From Ignavibacteriales bacterium (GTDB lineage: Bacteria > Bacteroidota > Ignavibacteria > Ignavibacteriales > Melioribacteraceae): a stretch of DNA of 64,000 nucleotides. Below, piece after piece: positions 9,616 through 17,820 of this stretch. The notes beneath the pieces are model-generated. The model worked only from the letters and a program-made list of their open reading frames with translations, did not search any database and had not been told where the DNA came from. How positions within the stretch are numbered: the stretch's first letter is position 1; each line of letters begins with the position of its first letter. The stretch spans positions 1,302,001-1,366,000 of the forward strand of contig JAPLFG010000003.1 of assembly GCA_026390795.1 (NCBI GenBank), given 5' to 3'. The translations under genes and the position numbers were made by a program.

Positions 9616-10449
9616 ATGAAAAAAATTATTGCTCTTTTATTTTTGTTATCACTGGAAACAACATTCGGACAGATACCGGACTCACTTAAAAATAAATGGA
9701 TTCCCACTTTCGTTGCCGGACTTGGAATCAATCAAATCGCCTTCAGCAATTGGGTCAAAGGCGGCGATAATTCTATTGCATGGACTTTGTTGGGCGATTT
9801 GCATTATGACAAAATAGGAACTCCATGGACATTCAAAAACTCCATTAAAGTTACTTACGGAAGATCAAAGATCGGATCAGAAACATATAGAACAACCGAT
9901 AACGACCTTTACGTTGAAAATGTTGCTGTACGTGATGTTGGCTGGGTGGTAAGTCCTTTTATTTCCAATTCAATTAGAACACAGATTGCAAAAGGATTTG
10001 ATTATAAAGTTGAACCCGCGGTTGAAATCGCAAATTTCTTTGACCCCGGTTATATGACTCAAACAATCGGTTTTACATATGATAAATATTCAAATGTTAT
10101 TACGCGTCTTGGAGTTGGCTTTCAGGAAATATTTACAAATCGCTTTCGCCAATATTCTGATCCAATCAATTTAGCTGACAGGTTTAAGTTTGAAATAGGT
10201 ATTGAATCCGTAACAGATATCAATTACAAAATTGACGACAATATTGTTTATTCCGGTAAGATGAGGTTTTTTTCTCAATTTAAAAGTCTTGATGTTTGGG
10301 ATGTTCGACTGGATAACGTAATCGCCGCAAAAGTTACAAAGTATATCTCAGTAAACTTTACTTATCTTGTCATTTATGAAAAAGTTCAGTCGCCGTATAC
10401 ACAAGTTAAAGAAGGGCTTCAAATAGGAATCGTTTACAATATTTTATAA
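9616..10449 (+). CDS. DUF3078 outer-membrane-associated protein
   Basis: 277-aa exported protein with a signal peptide (MKKIIALLFLLSLETTFGQ). The body carries the DUF3078 pattern: a SNWVKGGDNSIAW segment and many short amphipathic beta strands, ending in an aromatic-rich C-terminus (GIVYNIL) as in small outer-membrane barrels. The ATG at 9616 is preferred over 9580 because it directly precedes the signal peptide and has AGGA 10 nt upstream. DUF3078 proteins are common in Bacteroidota and have no firm function. Confidence 0.82.
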   Translation: MKKIIALLFLLSLETTFGQIPDSLKNKWIPTFVAGLGINQIAFSNWVKGGDNSIAWTLLGDLHYDKIGTPWTFKNSIKVTYGRSKIGSETYRTTDNDLYVENVAVRDVGWVVSPFISNSIRTQIAKGFDYKVEPAVEIANFFDPGYMTQTIGFTYDKYSNVITRLGVGFQEIFTNRFRQYSDPINLADRFKFEIGIESVTDINYKIDDNIVYSGKMRFFSQFKSLDVWDVRLDNVIAAKVTKYISVNFTYLVIYEKVQSPYTQVKEGLQIGIVYNIL

Positions 10450-10483
10450 ATCTGCTCAATCGTTTTTTAATAAAGAGAAATGG

Positions 10484-10942
10484 ATGAGTTATAAAAATGG
10501 AAACAACGTGACAATACCGGAAACACAGGATGAAATTGTAAAAGAGTTTGATCAGTACACGGACTGGGAAGACAAGTACAAACGAATAATAGATTTGGGA
10601 AGGCAGCTTGCCTCGCTTGATGAAACTTACCGGACAGATAAATACAAATTGAGCGGTTGTCAAAGCCAGGTGTGGATTAACGCCAAACTTCAAGACGGAA
10701 AAATATTTTTTGAAGCCGACAGCGATGCAGCTATTGTAAAGGGTTTAATAGCGTTGATAATAAAAGTTTATTCCGGTCATACTCCGGATGAAATTCTTTC
10801 CTCCCCTCCCGAGTTTGTTGCAAAAATAGGAATTGACAATCATCTTTCTCCGACACGCAAAAACGGGCTTGGCGCAATGATGAAACAAATTCAGATGTAT
10901 GCGGTGGCGTTTAAATCGTTAAATATGAAACGGGAAAAGTGA
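10484..10942 (+). CDS. sufE: SufE-like Fe-S cluster assembly sulfur acceptor
   Basis: 152-aa cytosolic protein. SufE takes persulfide sulfur from the SufS desulfurase and passes it to the SufBCD scaffold. The sulfur-carrying Cys59 is in YKLSGCQSQVWI, the hallmark of the family, and the preceding DKYKRIIDLGRQLASL helix is typical. It follows the DUF3078 gene by 34 nt on the same strand and may share its transcript. No SufS or SufBCD genes lie in the window. CsdE, a close relative, is the alternative name. Confidence 0.92.
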   Translation: MSYKNGNNVTIPETQDEIVKEFDQYTDWEDKYKRIIDLGRQLASLDETYRTDKYKLSGCQSQVWINAKLQDGKIFFEADSDAAIVKGLIALIIKVYSGHTPDEILSSPPEFVAKIGIDNHLSPTRKNGLGAMMKQIQMYAVAFKSLNMKREK

Positions 10943-10995
10943 AACGGAAAACGTTGAGCAGAAAAATTCTCAATTTGCCATTCTCAATTCTCAAT

Positions 10996-11919
10996 TTATT
11001 TATGTTTACCAAGTAGCCCGCTTTCTAAGCACTGATTGCACTCAAACTGAAGTGTGATGTGATGAACTCCGAATTTTGATTCAAGCAATTTTTCGATTTT
11101 AATTCTCAATTTATCGCTTTCGCTGATTTTCATATCGCTGACATTAAGATGCGCTTCGAGATGAACGTCGTTATCGCCGACAGTCCAGATATGAATGTGG
11201 TGGATGTCTTCTACTTCTGATAATTTTTCTACTTCTTTTTTTATTTGATCAAGAGAAATATCCGATGGTGCGCCTTCCATCAAAACATGAACCGCATCGC
11301 CGAGTATATCATAACTTTCTTTTATGATGTAAATTCCGATCAAAATTGTCAGCAGCGGATCAATCCAAACAATATTCCAGAGAGCAATGGCAAGTCCGCC
11401 TGCAATTAACGCAACGGACGAAACTGAATCTCCCAATAAGTGAATATATGATGAACGTATGTTAAGACTGTCTTTAGAATCGCGCTTAAGCAAAACAGTG
11501 CCGATAATATTTGCGACCAATCCCACAAAGGCAACAACTGCCATTGTTTGCGCTTCTATTTTATGCGGCTCATAAAATCTTAAAACCGCTTCATAAAAAA
11601 GAAAAATATAAATCACTATTAGAACGGATGCATTTATAACGGCGGCAAGAATCTCAGCACGCCTTAATCCAAACGTATGGCGCTGCGAATTACTTTTCTC
11701 TTTCAGCTTCAACGCAATGTAGGAAATAATGATTGCCACACCGTCGCTGAAATTATGAAGCGCGTCCGAGATCAGCGCGAGACTTCCCGATATAATTCCG
11801 CCGATAATTTGTACAACTGTGATAATAAAGTTGAGCGTCATTGTAATTGCAAGACGCCCGGTTGTGGAATTTAATCTGCTCTGGTGTGAGTGATTATGAT
11901 GCGAATGTTCGTGTGCCAA
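10996..11919 (-). CDS. Cation diffusion facilitator (CDF) metal exporter
   Basis: 307-aa zinc/cadmium/cobalt-type proton antiporter of the inner membrane. A His-rich N-terminus (HEHSHHNHSH) precedes six transmembrane helices. The metal site residues are visible as SDALHNFSDG in helix 2 and HLLGDSVSS in helix 5 (HxxxD pairs), and the cytosolic C-terminal domain has the HIHIWTVGDND motif typical of CzcD/ZitB proteins. It is convergent with sufE. The metal specificity is an inference from the CzcD-like pattern. Confidence 0.93.
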   Translation of the reverse strand: MAHEHSHHNHSHQSRLNSTTGRLAITMTLNFIITVVQIIGGIISGSLALISDALHNFSDGVAIIISYIALKLKEKSNSQRHTFGLRRAEILAAVINASVLIVIYIFLFYEAVLRFYEPHKIEAQTMAVVAFVGLVANIIGTVLLKRDSKDSLNIRSSYIHLLGDSVSSVALIAGGLAIALWNIVWIDPLLTILIGIYIIKESYDILGDAVHVLMEGAPSDISLDQIKKEVEKLSEVEDIHHIHIWTVGDNDVHLEAHLNVSDMKISESDKLRIKIEKLLESKFGVHHITLQFECNQCLESGLLGKHK

Positions 11920-11974
11920 TTTATTATTAAGCCTAATATTTAGTAAATTGTTCTACCGCTCCACAAAAATGTGA

Positions 11975-13252
11975 ATGATGAGAATGAAAAACAAATTTTA
12001 TAATGATTTTGATCTGGAAAGATTAAAACCAAATGCACGCGAAGGCGATTACCGGTCACCATTTCAGATTGACCGGGATAGAATTATTCATTCGTCGGAA
12101 TTCAGACGACTCCAGGGAAAGACGCAGGTATTTTTACCGGGTGAATATGACTTCTACCGAACCCGTCTGACTCACTCTATCGAAGTAGCCCAAATTGGCA
12201 GGGCAATTGCAAGTTTTCTTCTTTCGAAAGAAAAGACCTTTCTCAACGAAGAATATTTTATCGACGAAGACTTGATCGAATCGATCTGTCTTGCGCACGA
12301 TCTTGGTCATCCGCCATTCGGTCACGCAGGCGAACGAATGCTTAATTTGCTTATGAAAAAATACGGCGGCTTTGAAGGAAACGCGCAAACCCTTAGAATG
12401 ATAACCGAAATATTTTACCGGGATGAGGATCATCACCGCGGAATGAATCCGACTAGGGCATTCATTGATGGAATACTAAAATATAAAGCTGCATTCAAAA
12501 AATTTAAGAATCCGGATAATCATTTCATTTACGACGATCAAAATAAAATTATTGAGTATGCATTCGGCGGAAGGGGAACACCAAAAGAATTATCACATCC
12601 CGAAAAATTGAATCAATTCCAAAGCATTGAATGCCAGATAATGGATTGGGCTGATGATACAGCATATTGCATTAACGATTTGGTTGACAGCATTTCGGGC
12701 GGTTTCATAAACATTCAAAAACTTTCCCGCTGGCAGGAAGAGAATAAACTCAATCCTTCTCAAAAAATTATTATCGACGAAATTATAAACTGGATTAAAA
12801 TCGGGAATTTCAAAAAAAAGTTCGGTGCTTTGATTGGTGAGTTTGTGCGCAGCTGCAGCCTAAAAAAACGAAAGACCTTTATGGATGAATTTACGAACCG
12901 TTATAAATACGTTTTGGTAATTGATAAAGATATATTCGAGCGGGCTCAGACATACAAAAAGATTTCTGTTGATTTAGTTTTCCGGTCATCTCAGCTGCAT
13001 CAGATCGAGTTCAAGGGTAATCATATGCTCGAAAAACTTTTTCTACGGTTTGAAGAAAATTATGTTCTTGCTTTAAACGGAACTAGGCTTCTCCCGGATT
13101 TTAACGATAAAATATTACGCGCCGAAAAAAATAAAATAAAACGAGCAAGAATGATTTGCGATTATATTTCCGGCTCTACGGATTCTCACGCAATGAGAAT
13201 GTACCGCCGGTTATTTGATCCGGAGTATAGTTCTCTTTCCGATTTAGTGTAG
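11975..13252 (+). CDS. dgt: Deoxyguanosinetriphosphate triphosphohydrolase-like HD protein
   Basis: 425-aa HD-domain phosphohydrolase that converts dGTP (or other dNTPs) to the nucleoside and tripolyphosphate, so it tunes dNTP pools. The signature SSEFRRLQGKTQVF near residue 40-53, the first metal His in THSIEVAQIGR (His67), the HD pair in LAHDLGHPPFGHAGE (108-109) and the later DDTAYCINDL acidic motif are all present. It is divergent from the CDF gene with 55 nt between them, so the two promoters overlap. Member of the dGTPase type 2-like group by length. Confidence 0.93.
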   Translation: MMRMKNKFYNDFDLERLKPNAREGDYRSPFQIDRDRIIHSSEFRRLQGKTQVFLPGEYDFYRTRLTHSIEVAQIGRAIASFLLSKEKTFLNEEYFIDEDLIESICLAHDLGHPPFGHAGERMLNLLMKKYGGFEGNAQTLRMITEIFYRDEDHHRGMNPTRAFIDGILKYKAAFKKFKNPDNHFIYDDQNKIIEYAFGGRGTPKELSHPEKLNQFQSIECQIMDWADDTAYCINDLVDSISGGFINIQKLSRWQEENKLNPSQKIIIDEIINWIKIGNFKKKFGALIGEFVRSCSLKKRKTFMDEFTNRYKYVLVIDKDIFERAQTYKKISVDLVFRSSQLHQIEFKGNHMLEKLFLRFEENYVLALNGTRLLPDFNDKILRAEKNKIKRARMICDYISGSTDSHAMRMYRRLFDPEYSSLSDLV

Positions 13253-13327
13253 GGCAGAGAAACAATAAATTACTTGTTAAAGAAGCAAAGTTAGCTCCGC
13301 CAAAAGTCTTATCGGCGATCCCATATA

Positions 13328-13618
13328 TCAACCGAGATTAATCGTCTCAATTGCTTTTAAAACCCTTGCCGTGTTTATATTTAAGAATGAGCCAAGTGCT
13401 ACTATCCCAAGGCCAAGCGTTCCGTAAATCAGAAGCGTTGAAATAAAAAGCAGTTGGTGTAATTTATCGCTCCAATTTGCAAAAAAGATAAACAACAATA
13501 ACAACGTGAATTCATACAGAGCTATTCCAATGATCCCAAGTTTTAAATTTTTCTCTCTTTTTTCTATCTGCTCTAATGCTTTTTTTCTTATTGCATCAAT
13601 ATCTACTTCGGATGTCAT
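13328..13618 (-). CDS. Small two-helix membrane protein downstream of a sigma factor
   Basis: 96-aa protein that I do not recognise. A charged N-terminal helix (about residues 6-28, KKALEQIEKREKNLK) precedes two transmembrane segments (about 28-48 and 54-78). It is the third gene of a leftward run: ECF sigma factor (13789-14355), a 30-aa transmembrane peptide (13646-13738), then this gene 27 nt further on. A cytosolic amphipathic segment in front of membrane helices is compatible with an anti-sigma role, but no ZAS or FecR motif is present; that role is inference. Confidence 0.65.
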   Translation of the reverse strand: MTSEVDIDAIRKKALEQIEKREKNLKLGIIGIALYEFTLLLLFIFFANWSDKLHQLLFISTLLIYGTLGLGIVALGSFLNINTARVLKAIETINLG

Positions 13619-13645
13619 ATTTCCTCCAATATTATTTTTACTTTA

Positions 13646-13738
13646 TTAAGTATTTGATAATACAATACGAATTATTAAGAATATCCAGAGCGCCGCTTCC
13701 ATAAGAACGATTACACTAAGAACTATTTTTGTATTCAT
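13646..13738 (-). CDS. 30-aa single-span membrane peptide (overlooked small gene)
   Basis: The minus strand encodes an ATG-initiated 30-codon frame ending in TAA, starting MNTKIVLSVIVLMEAALW and ending with a basic-flanked hydrophobic stretch. Nearly all of residues 5-27 form one membrane helix. It lies 50 nt after the sigma-factor stop codon and 27 nt before the next small membrane gene, exactly where a co-transcribed gene is expected, and it fills that gap. There is no strong ribosome-binding site (CTTGAG close to the start). Function unknown; candidate regulatory peptide of the sigma locus. Confidence 0.5.
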   Translation of the reverse strand: MNTKIVLSVIVLMEAALWIFLIIRIVLSNT

Positions 13739-13788
13739 CTCAAGATTTTTTATTTGATTCAACACAAACTATTCCATCAATTGATAAA

Positions 13789-14355
13789 CTATGTACCAAT
13801 AGTTTCAAGTAAAATTTTATCTTGCTTTGCTTTTTCGCGGAGAATTTGTAAACCGTATGCCAGTCGCGACTTCGCTGTTCCAACCGAAATATTTAAAATG
13901 TCTGCAACTTCGTTTATGGACATCCCGCCATTATAGTGAAGGGTAATTACAGACCGGCTGGCAGGAGAAAGACTATTAACCAACGATGATAGTTTTTCAA
14001 GAATAACTTCTTCAATTTTGTTCTCTGACTCAAAAAAAGAGTGGTTTTCAAGCTGTTCATTCTCCGTCGCAAGTTCTTTATATGAACTATTTTTTCTAAT
14101 GAAACAAAAAATTTCTCTTGTTGCTAGGCGATACACCCACGAACGAAAAAATTCAGGCTGTTTTAACATTGGTAATTTTTTATAAATTATTACAAAAACT
14201 TCCTGAAGAATATCTTTTGCATGTGTTTTATCCGAAAGCATATTATAGATGTACCAGTAAAGTTGACTCTGGATTGTTTTCAACAAAGAATTTAAAGCCT
14301 CTTTATCGCCGGATTGTGCTCTTAGAATTAAAATTAGTTCCTTCTTGTCTTTCAT
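13789..14355 (-). CDS. ECF-type RNA polymerase sigma factor
   Basis: 188-aa sigma-70-family regulator. Region 2 runs from about residue 20 to 90 (SDKTHAKDILQEVFVIIYKK, then FRSWVYRLATREIFCFIR), and region 4 from about 120 to 175 with the helix-turn-helix SINEVADILNISVGTAKSRL that reads the -35 element. No extra domains. The following genes are two small membrane proteins rather than a recognisable ZAS anti-sigma factor. A short inverted pair ACTTT/AAAGT sits right before the start codon on the minus strand. Confidence 0.93.
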   Translation of the reverse strand: MKDKKELILILRAQSGDKEALNSLLKTIQSQLYWYIYNMLSDKTHAKDILQEVFVIIYKKLPMLKQPEFFRSWVYRLATREIFCFIRKNSSYKELATENEQLENHSFFESENKIEEVILEKLSSLVNSLSPASRSVITLHYNGGMSINEVADILNISVGTAKSRLAYGLQILREKAKQDKILLETIGT

Positions 14356-14470
14356 ACTTTATACACAAAGTTCACTGTTCACAAGATATAAGAGTAAATA
14401 TTATAGGAAAGTGTTCGAAAGAAATCTAATCTTTTATATTGAATAATTGAGTAGATGACTAGAGTAGAAA

Positions 14471-15697
14471 TTAGCGGTTATTTATTGAGTTTAGTGCTTC
14501 TTCGATATTTTTTACATCCTCGTAAAACGAAAGAATTTTATTCATCACTTCATCTACAAGGGAATCGGGACATGAAGCGCCGCTTGTTAGAGCGATTGTA
14601 ATTGGTTCTTTTTGCGGAAAATAATTTTCCGTTACTATTTCTTTACGTGTATGTAAATCAAAATGACTTATCAGAATACTCGAAATTATTTTTTCCGAAC
14701 CGGAAATAAAGTAGGTTGGAAATTTTTCTTCCAGAAGTTCAACCAAATGCGAGGTGTTTGAACTGTTATATCCGCCGATAACAATTGCAAGATCGGCATT
14801 GCTTTCAGACAAACGCGTTGTAGCGCTTTGGTTGTCATTGGTCGCATAGCATAATGTATCACGCGTATCGGCAAAATGCTCTTTTAGAAATTCAGCGCCG
14901 TATTTATTCTTCATTGTGTCGCGCAACAGATCAGAAATTGCTTCGGTTTCCGATGCAAGCATTGTCGTTTGATTAACAACACCTACTCGAATTAGATTTT
15001 TTTCAACATCAAATCCGGTTGAATATCTTTCTGCAAAGTACTTATAAAACTCTTCGCCAGCTATTTCACCTTGAATTATCTTTGAAATAATTTCCGCTTC
15101 CTTAATATCCCGGACAATAACCGAGGGGGCGCTTTGCCTACTTCGAGAAAATGTTGCTCGAGTTTCCTCGTGTTTGGATTTTCCATGAATAATAACAGTA
15201 TAATTCGCCTTTCCCAGCTCTGCCGCTCGATTCCAAACCTTTTCTACAAAGGGGCAAGTTGTGTTATACTTAACCGTGTCAATTCCCTTATCTTTTAGAA
15301 AAACTTCAGTTTCAAGTGAAGTGCCGAATGCGGGAATGACAACAATATCATCTTTGGTTATTTCGCTCCAATCAATTAACTGATTACCGTATGTATCTAA
15401 AATAAATTGAATTCCCTGGCTCTCTAGTTCTAAATTCACCATAGGATTGTGAATCATTTCGCTGAGAAGAAAAATTCTTTTGCCGGGATTTTCTTTTATT
15501 GTTTTGTAGGCAATCTCTATCGCGTTTTCAACGCCGTAGCAAAAACCAAAATGGCGGGCAATTAAAAATTTTACCGGTCCAAAATCCAATTCGGTTGGCG
15601 AAAAATCTTTTTTGCGGGGATCTTCAGATTTACGAAACTCTTTCAATTTAGAGATAATAGAGCTTCGATAAATATTTGGTACCTCAAAATTTTTCAT
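14471..15697 (-). CDS. ispH: 4-hydroxy-3-methylbut-2-enyl diphosphate reductase
   Basis: 408-aa Fe-S enzyme catalysing the last step of the MEP isoprenoid pathway (HMBPP to IPP and DMAPP). The three cluster cysteines are in HFGFCYGVENAIE (Cys53), NTTCPFVEKVWNR and RDTLCYATNDNQSA. The E. coli-type enzyme is near 316 aa; this one is about 90 residues longer, with an N-terminal extension of about 40 residues and insertions such as the IIQGEIAGEEFYKYFAERYS segment, as in the long cyanobacterial/plant-like form. Complete and presumably essential. Confidence 0.95.
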   Translation of the reverse strand: MKNFEVPNIYRSSIISKLKEFRKSEDPRKKDFSPTELDFGPVKFLIARHFGFCYGVENAIEIAYKTIKENPGKRIFLLSEMIHNPMVNLELESQGIQFILDTYGNQLIDWSEITKDDIVVIPAFGTSLETEVFLKDKGIDTVKYNTTCPFVEKVWNRAAELGKANYTVIIHGKSKHEETRATFSRSRQSAPSVIVRDIKEAEIISKIIQGEIAGEEFYKYFAERYSTGFDVEKNLIRVGVVNQTTMLASETEAISDLLRDTMKNKYGAEFLKEHFADTRDTLCYATNDNQSATTRLSESNADLAIVIGGYNSSNTSHLVELLEEKFPTYFISGSEKIISSILISHFDLHTRKEIVTENYFPQKEPITIALTSGASCPDSLVDEVMNKILSFYEDVKNIEEALNSINNR

Positions 15698-15735
15698 AAT
15701 TATAATTTGTAATCCTGGGAAGGAAAGATTTCCCG

Positions 15736-16590
15736 TTAATTCATTTTGCTTTTAATTTGTTTCTCAAGAAAATCTACCCGCGAAATAAATGTATCCCAAT
15801 TCTTGTCTGTCCGTCCTAAGTTGCGGCACGTTTCCAGACTTTTCAAGGCATCCGTAGTTTTATTCATCTTTAGCAGAACTTTTGCTTTGATATAATATAC
15901 AGTATAAACTTTATTAATAGAGATCGCTTGATCTATCCATCTTAATGCATCTGTCAATAAGAGTTCATTGTCTGCCGCATACTGGGCCGCGTCTGCATAG
16001 ATTGACCAATCTTCGGGATTAAGTGCAATTTTTTCTGTTACTGCTTTATAAAACTGGTTCGCTAAATGAATTTCGATTTTAAAAGCGATTTGAAAATTTT
16101 CCCAATTGATGAGAACATTCGTAGAATTATCCGTTATCTCTGCAAATGAATATTCTAATCTTTCCGTGAAATTTCCTTTTGACGACTTAACTTTAAAACG
16201 TAAATAATCTTCTTTTTCATCGTAATCGAGTCCCCAATTTTTGTAAGCTTTATTCAGAATAACCGTCCATTCGTTTTCGGTGGGAATGGTAAATAAAGAA
16301 TAGATACCAGCGGGAACTTTATTCCCATCAACCATTACATTTGTTGTAAACTGAATTGTCGTTGATTCATTAGCGCCGGTTCTCCACACTTTATTGTATG
16401 GAACAACTTCTCCTAATATTTTTCTTCCTTTAACACCCGGTCTGCAATATTTAATTGCAATTGTTGTGTATCCGATAGTCTGTGATACCGAAGCATTAGG
16501 ACTAGGACGCGGGAGAAATTCATCACTTTGAGCATTGATAGACGATACGCCAAAAAAGATCAGTGAAATAAAGAATAACAGCTTATTCAT
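15736..16590 (-). CDS. DUF2911 secreted protein with C-terminal helical repeats
   Basis: 284-aa exported protein. Signal peptide residues 1-20 ending INAQS. The DUF2911 part (about 25-175) has its usual landmarks RPSPNASVSQTIG, YCRPGVKGRKI, WRTGANESTTI and PAGIYSLFTIP. The C-terminal 100 residues are helical with a TPR-like pattern (residues about 190-270). DUF2911 is frequent in Bacteroidota and its biochemical role is unknown. Its promoter region upstream (16591-16788) shows no clear motif. Confidence 0.85.
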   Translation of the reverse strand: MNKLLFFISLIFFGVSSINAQSDEFLPRPSPNASVSQTIGYTTIAIKYCRPGVKGRKILGEVVPYNKVWRTGANESTTIQFTTNVMVDGNKVPAGIYSLFTIPTENEWTVILNKAYKNWGLDYDEKEDYLRFKVKSSKGNFTERLEYSFAEITDNSTNVLINWENFQIAFKIEIHLANQFYKAVTEKIALNPEDWSIYADAAQYAADNELLLTDALRWIDQAISINKVYTVYYIKAKVLLKMNKTTDALKSLETCRNLGRTDKNWDTFISRVDFLEKQIKSKMN

Positions 16591-16788
16591 TTTATCCTCT
16601 ATGTTTAGATTTACTTGTTAAACATATTTTATATTCGGAATAGTTTCATAGTATTGAAATAGCTTCTCTTCACTTTGAAAGATATGAAAGGTTGACTTAA
16701 ATCGTAACTCAATTAATTTTATCTATTTCCCGCACACTATTAGATCAATTTCATTGAGGTCAAGACGCCAATTCATGTAAATCTTGTT

Positions 16789-17745
16789 TTATTCCGAATC
16801 AACCTCAGCATATTTCATAATATATTCTGGTACACTCGGTTCATCTCCAAAAAAATCTTTTTTCTTCCCTTGAGTTACCGCCCATCTATGAATCCATGAA
16901 ATTCCCCCAGCGCCGATAAATGTATCTTTGGTTTTAAACGCTTCGTCTTTAAGAGCTTCCTCAAGCGAAATAAATTTATAACCTTCTGTTCGAATCATTT
17001 CGCAAAGTCTGCTGTAGTAATCGGCATTAAGTGTATTTGCATGAATGAGGAGAATGTGGTTAATATTTCTTCCAAATAGAGAAGTTGATTGACTTTCCCA
17101 ATATTCTAGTTTTCGCTTCATATATGAAATGTATTCATCACCGATACGTTTCATCATCCCGGTCTTGTTTGAATCAATTGCCTTTTCATATGCGCCGCCG
17201 AAGATCCATTCGCCATTATCAATGGTTACCGGTGCAATTACGTAATTATGTTCCATTAAAAATTTATCAATTTCGTTTTTCACTTCCAGACTTCTTCCGG
17301 TTTGAAGATACGGGTGCCTGAAGTAAGTAAGTTTTTTCCCTTTCTCTTCTATTAATTTTTTTATTGTTCTTTCGCCGTCTAGAATATCTTTCTCGTATTC
17401 TTCAACCGGTACCCGGTTAGCGCTCTTATGAGAGTACGTATGATTGCCCAGATCAAGTCCGGCATTTAACCAATCTTTAAGAAGTTCAATTTTTGCTTCA
17501 TCGTTTTTACCGTCTGATTGTAATTTTTCTTCATTAACAAAACCAACTATCGGTGCCTCTTGAGATTTAATTTTTTCAATAAGTTTGTCCATTATCAAAC
17601 GGCTTTGCTTACTTTCGAAATGTCCAATTCGCTGTAGAGGAAGATCATCCATTGTGACTGCCATCTTTTTATTGGCTTCCGTTTGCGAAAAAATATTAGT
17701 ACTAAGTAATGCCGCAACTGACAGAATAGTGAGTAATGATTTCAT
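16789..17745 (-). CDS. Secreted polysaccharide deacetylase (NodB fold, CE4)
   Basis: 318-aa periplasmic or exported enzyme that should remove acetyl groups from an amino-sugar polymer. Signal peptide residues 1-20 (ending NIFSQ). CE4 motifs: motif 1 AVTMDDLPL with the Asp-Asp pair, motif 2 GNHTYSHKS with the two metal His residues, motif 3 YFRHPYLQTG with the Arg. A C-terminal LLIHANTLNADY segment carries the late catalytic His. Substrate (peptidoglycan or other glycan) cannot be told. The amidohydrolase gene, on the same strand, ends 75 nt upstream. Confidence 0.88.
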   Translation of the reverse strand: MKSLLTILSVAALLSTNIFSQTEANKKMAVTMDDLPLQRIGHFESKQSRLIMDKLIEKIKSQEAPIVGFVNEEKLQSDGKNDEAKIELLKDWLNAGLDLGNHTYSHKSANRVPVEEYEKDILDGERTIKKLIEEKGKKLTYFRHPYLQTGRSLEVKNEIDKFLMEHNYVIAPVTIDNGEWIFGGAYEKAIDSNKTGMMKRIGDEYISYMKRKLEYWESQSTSLFGRNINHILLIHANTLNADYYSRLCEMIRTEGYKFISLEEALKDEAFKTKDTFIGAGGISWIHRWAVTQGKKKDFFGDEPSVPEYIMKYAEVDSE

Positions 17746-17820
17746 TCATCTTCCTTTTAAGAATTTTGCAAACGTTTTTTGTTGCAGAACTTTTTTGAAT
17801 AAAAGCTCACAAAGCAAAAT

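Noticed and set aside
10967-10997. Short ATTCTCAAT repeats after sufE as a CRISPR-like array
   Set aside because: Three near-identical 9-mers spaced by 4-13 nt; no spacers of constant size and no cas genes; only a simple AT-rich intergenic repeat.
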